Source: Streptosporangium brasiliense
GTDB taxonomy: Bacteria; Actinomycetota; Actinomycetes; Streptosporangiales; Streptosporangiaceae
Length of the DNA: 64,000 nucleotides
NCBI RefSeq assembly: GCF_030811595.1
Contig: NZ_JAUSRB010000002.1
Coordinates: 5,766,001 to 5,830,000, forward strand
Direction: 5' to 3'
The notes beneath the pieces are model-generated. The model was given only the letters and a program-made list of their open reading frames with translations. It was not told the origin of the DNA and ran no database searches. Positions 63,404 to 64,000 of this stretch are shown here, piece by piece; the stretch's first letter is position 1; the number at the start of each line of letters is the position of its first letter. A program made the position numbers and the translations under genes.

Positions 63404-64000
63404 TCCGGCCCAGGGCGTTGCTGCTGGACTTCGGCGGGGTGATCGTGGAGACCGTCAAACGCCCGTCGTGGGCGGCCGAGCTCGCCGCGGAGGTGCACGA
63501 GCTCCTCGGCAGGGCCGGCTTCCACGGCCTCGGCCTCGACGAGGTGGAGAGCGACATCCGGGCCGGCGCGCGCGCCGACAAGTACTGGAAGGACTCCGCC
63601 TCCCGGCGGCCCGCCCCGGAGGAGATGACGCACCGCGGGTTCTGGGCCGACTTCGTCGCGGGCGACTGGCCGGACCAGGCCCGCTCGCTGGTGACCGCCG
63701 AGGCGACACCGCTCTGCAGGCGGATGGGCGAGCTGCGCAGCGGACGCGACATCCGGCCCGGGACGCAGGAGCTCCTGGACGCCTGCTGGGCGCACGGTGT
63801 CACGCCCGCCGTCGTCAGCAACGCCCTGTGCGGGGCCGTCCACCGCGACCACATGGCCCGCAACGGCCTCGACCGTCAGGTGGCGGTGCAGGTCTACAGC
63901 GACGAGGTCGGCGTCCGCAAGCCCAACCCGGAGATGATCTGGATCGCCTGCCGGGCACTGGGCGTCGACCCCGCGGAGACCTGGTACGTCGGCGACAACT
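63400..64000 (+). CDS. HAD-superfamily hydrolase, 3' end outside window
   Basis: About 200 residues are visible from the GTG at 63400, which overlaps the ATPase stop by 4 nt. The HAD motifs are present: LLLDFGGVIVE (motif I, nucleophile Asp; the second acidic position is Gly as in FGGV-type IA HADs), a helical cap, VTPAVVSNALCGAVHRDH (motif II, Ser in VVSN), VYSDEVGVRKPNPEMIW (motif III Lys) and WYVGDN at the window edge (motif IV). Translation coupling to an ABC importer suggests it dephosphorylates the imported compound, possibly an inositol or sugar phosphate. The substrate is an inference. Confidence 0.85.
   Translation, partial: MIRPRALLLDFGGVIVETVKRPSWAAELAAEVHELLGRAGFHGLGLDEVESDIRAGARADKYWKDSASRRPAPEEMTHRGFWADFVAGDWPDQARSLVTAEATPLCRRMGELRSGRDIRPGTQELLDACWAHGVTPAVVSNALCGAVHRDHMARNGLDRQVAVQVYSDEVGVRKPNPEMIWIACRALGVDPAETWYVGDN

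Overview
The window comes from a high-GC Gram-positive actinobacterium. Third codon positions are almost all G or C, GTG starts are common, and 4-nt start/stop overlaps are frequent. It carries mycothiol-dependent isomerase-family proteins, F420/PPOX-fold flavoproteins, an MbtH-coupled NRPS operon and a Streptomyces-like cobalamin gene set. A member of the Streptosporangiaceae or a neighbouring family is plausible, but nothing here proves the genus. No rRNA, tRNA, insertion sequence, phage or CRISPR was seen.

Layout. (1) 1-9.8 kb: small accessory genes, namely a partial alpha/beta hydrolase, a mycothiol-dependent isomerase-like protein, an MFS exporter divergent from a LysR regulator, a pair of CNNM/CorC-type membrane proteins, two small exported proteins, and an ArsR regulator divergent from a second hydrolase. 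(2) 10.3-14.0 kb: two unrecognised helical proteins, a flavin amine/amino-acid oxidase preceded by three 29-bp repeats, and two split-barrel flavoproteins. (3) 13.99-25.6 kb: corrin-ring synthesis (cobL, cobM, cbiD, cobK, cobIJ fusion, cobH, cobG, and cobN behind a cobalamin riboswitch). (4) 25.7-29.4 kb: TetR/FAD monooxygenase pair with three operators, then an ArsR/SRPBCC unit that starts with an internally deleted VOC (glyoxalase) remnant. (5) 29.5-41.4 kb: a minus-strand nonribosomal peptide operon, mbtH > A-T-C-A-T > C-A-T-TE-MFS > TauD/SyrP-like hydroxylase. (6) 41.6-49.0 kb: a PEBP-like protein, a lysA-type PLP decarboxylase divergent from a polar amino-acid ABC transporter, an N-acyl-D-amino-acid deacylase and a cytoplasmic beta-lactamase-like protein. 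(7) 49.3-64.0 kb: an apparent phytate/inositol island.

The island in (7) is the most coherent system. A secreted beta-propeller phytase would release phosphate and myo-inositol (or lower inositol phosphates). A Fbp/Afu-type ABC importer is split around the island: binding protein at 50.7-51.9 kb, fused permease and ATPase at 60.5-63.4 kb. A GntR/UTRA regulator sits next to the inositol catabolic genes iolG, a deleted iolE, iolC, a Cgl0158-like aldolase, iolB and iolD. These run with overlapping or nearly touching ends into a PiT phosphate transporter and its DUF47 partner; a HAD phosphatase-like gene begins at the right edge. A shared dyad around TGTCANGACA lies in front of the phytase, the binding protein, the GntR gene and iolG, which argues that phytate hydrolysis, uptake and inositol use form one regulon. 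The inosose dehydratase gene iolE is reduced to its two ends (84 codons), and no iolA is visible, so the pathway needs copies elsewhere or is decaying.

The peptide operon should make a three-residue product. Its releasing thioesterase has Cys instead of Ser at the nucleophile position and is fused to its own MFS exporter. The two A domains of the first synthetase share blocks of identical DNA separated by divergent pocket-coding segments, a sign of recent exchange.
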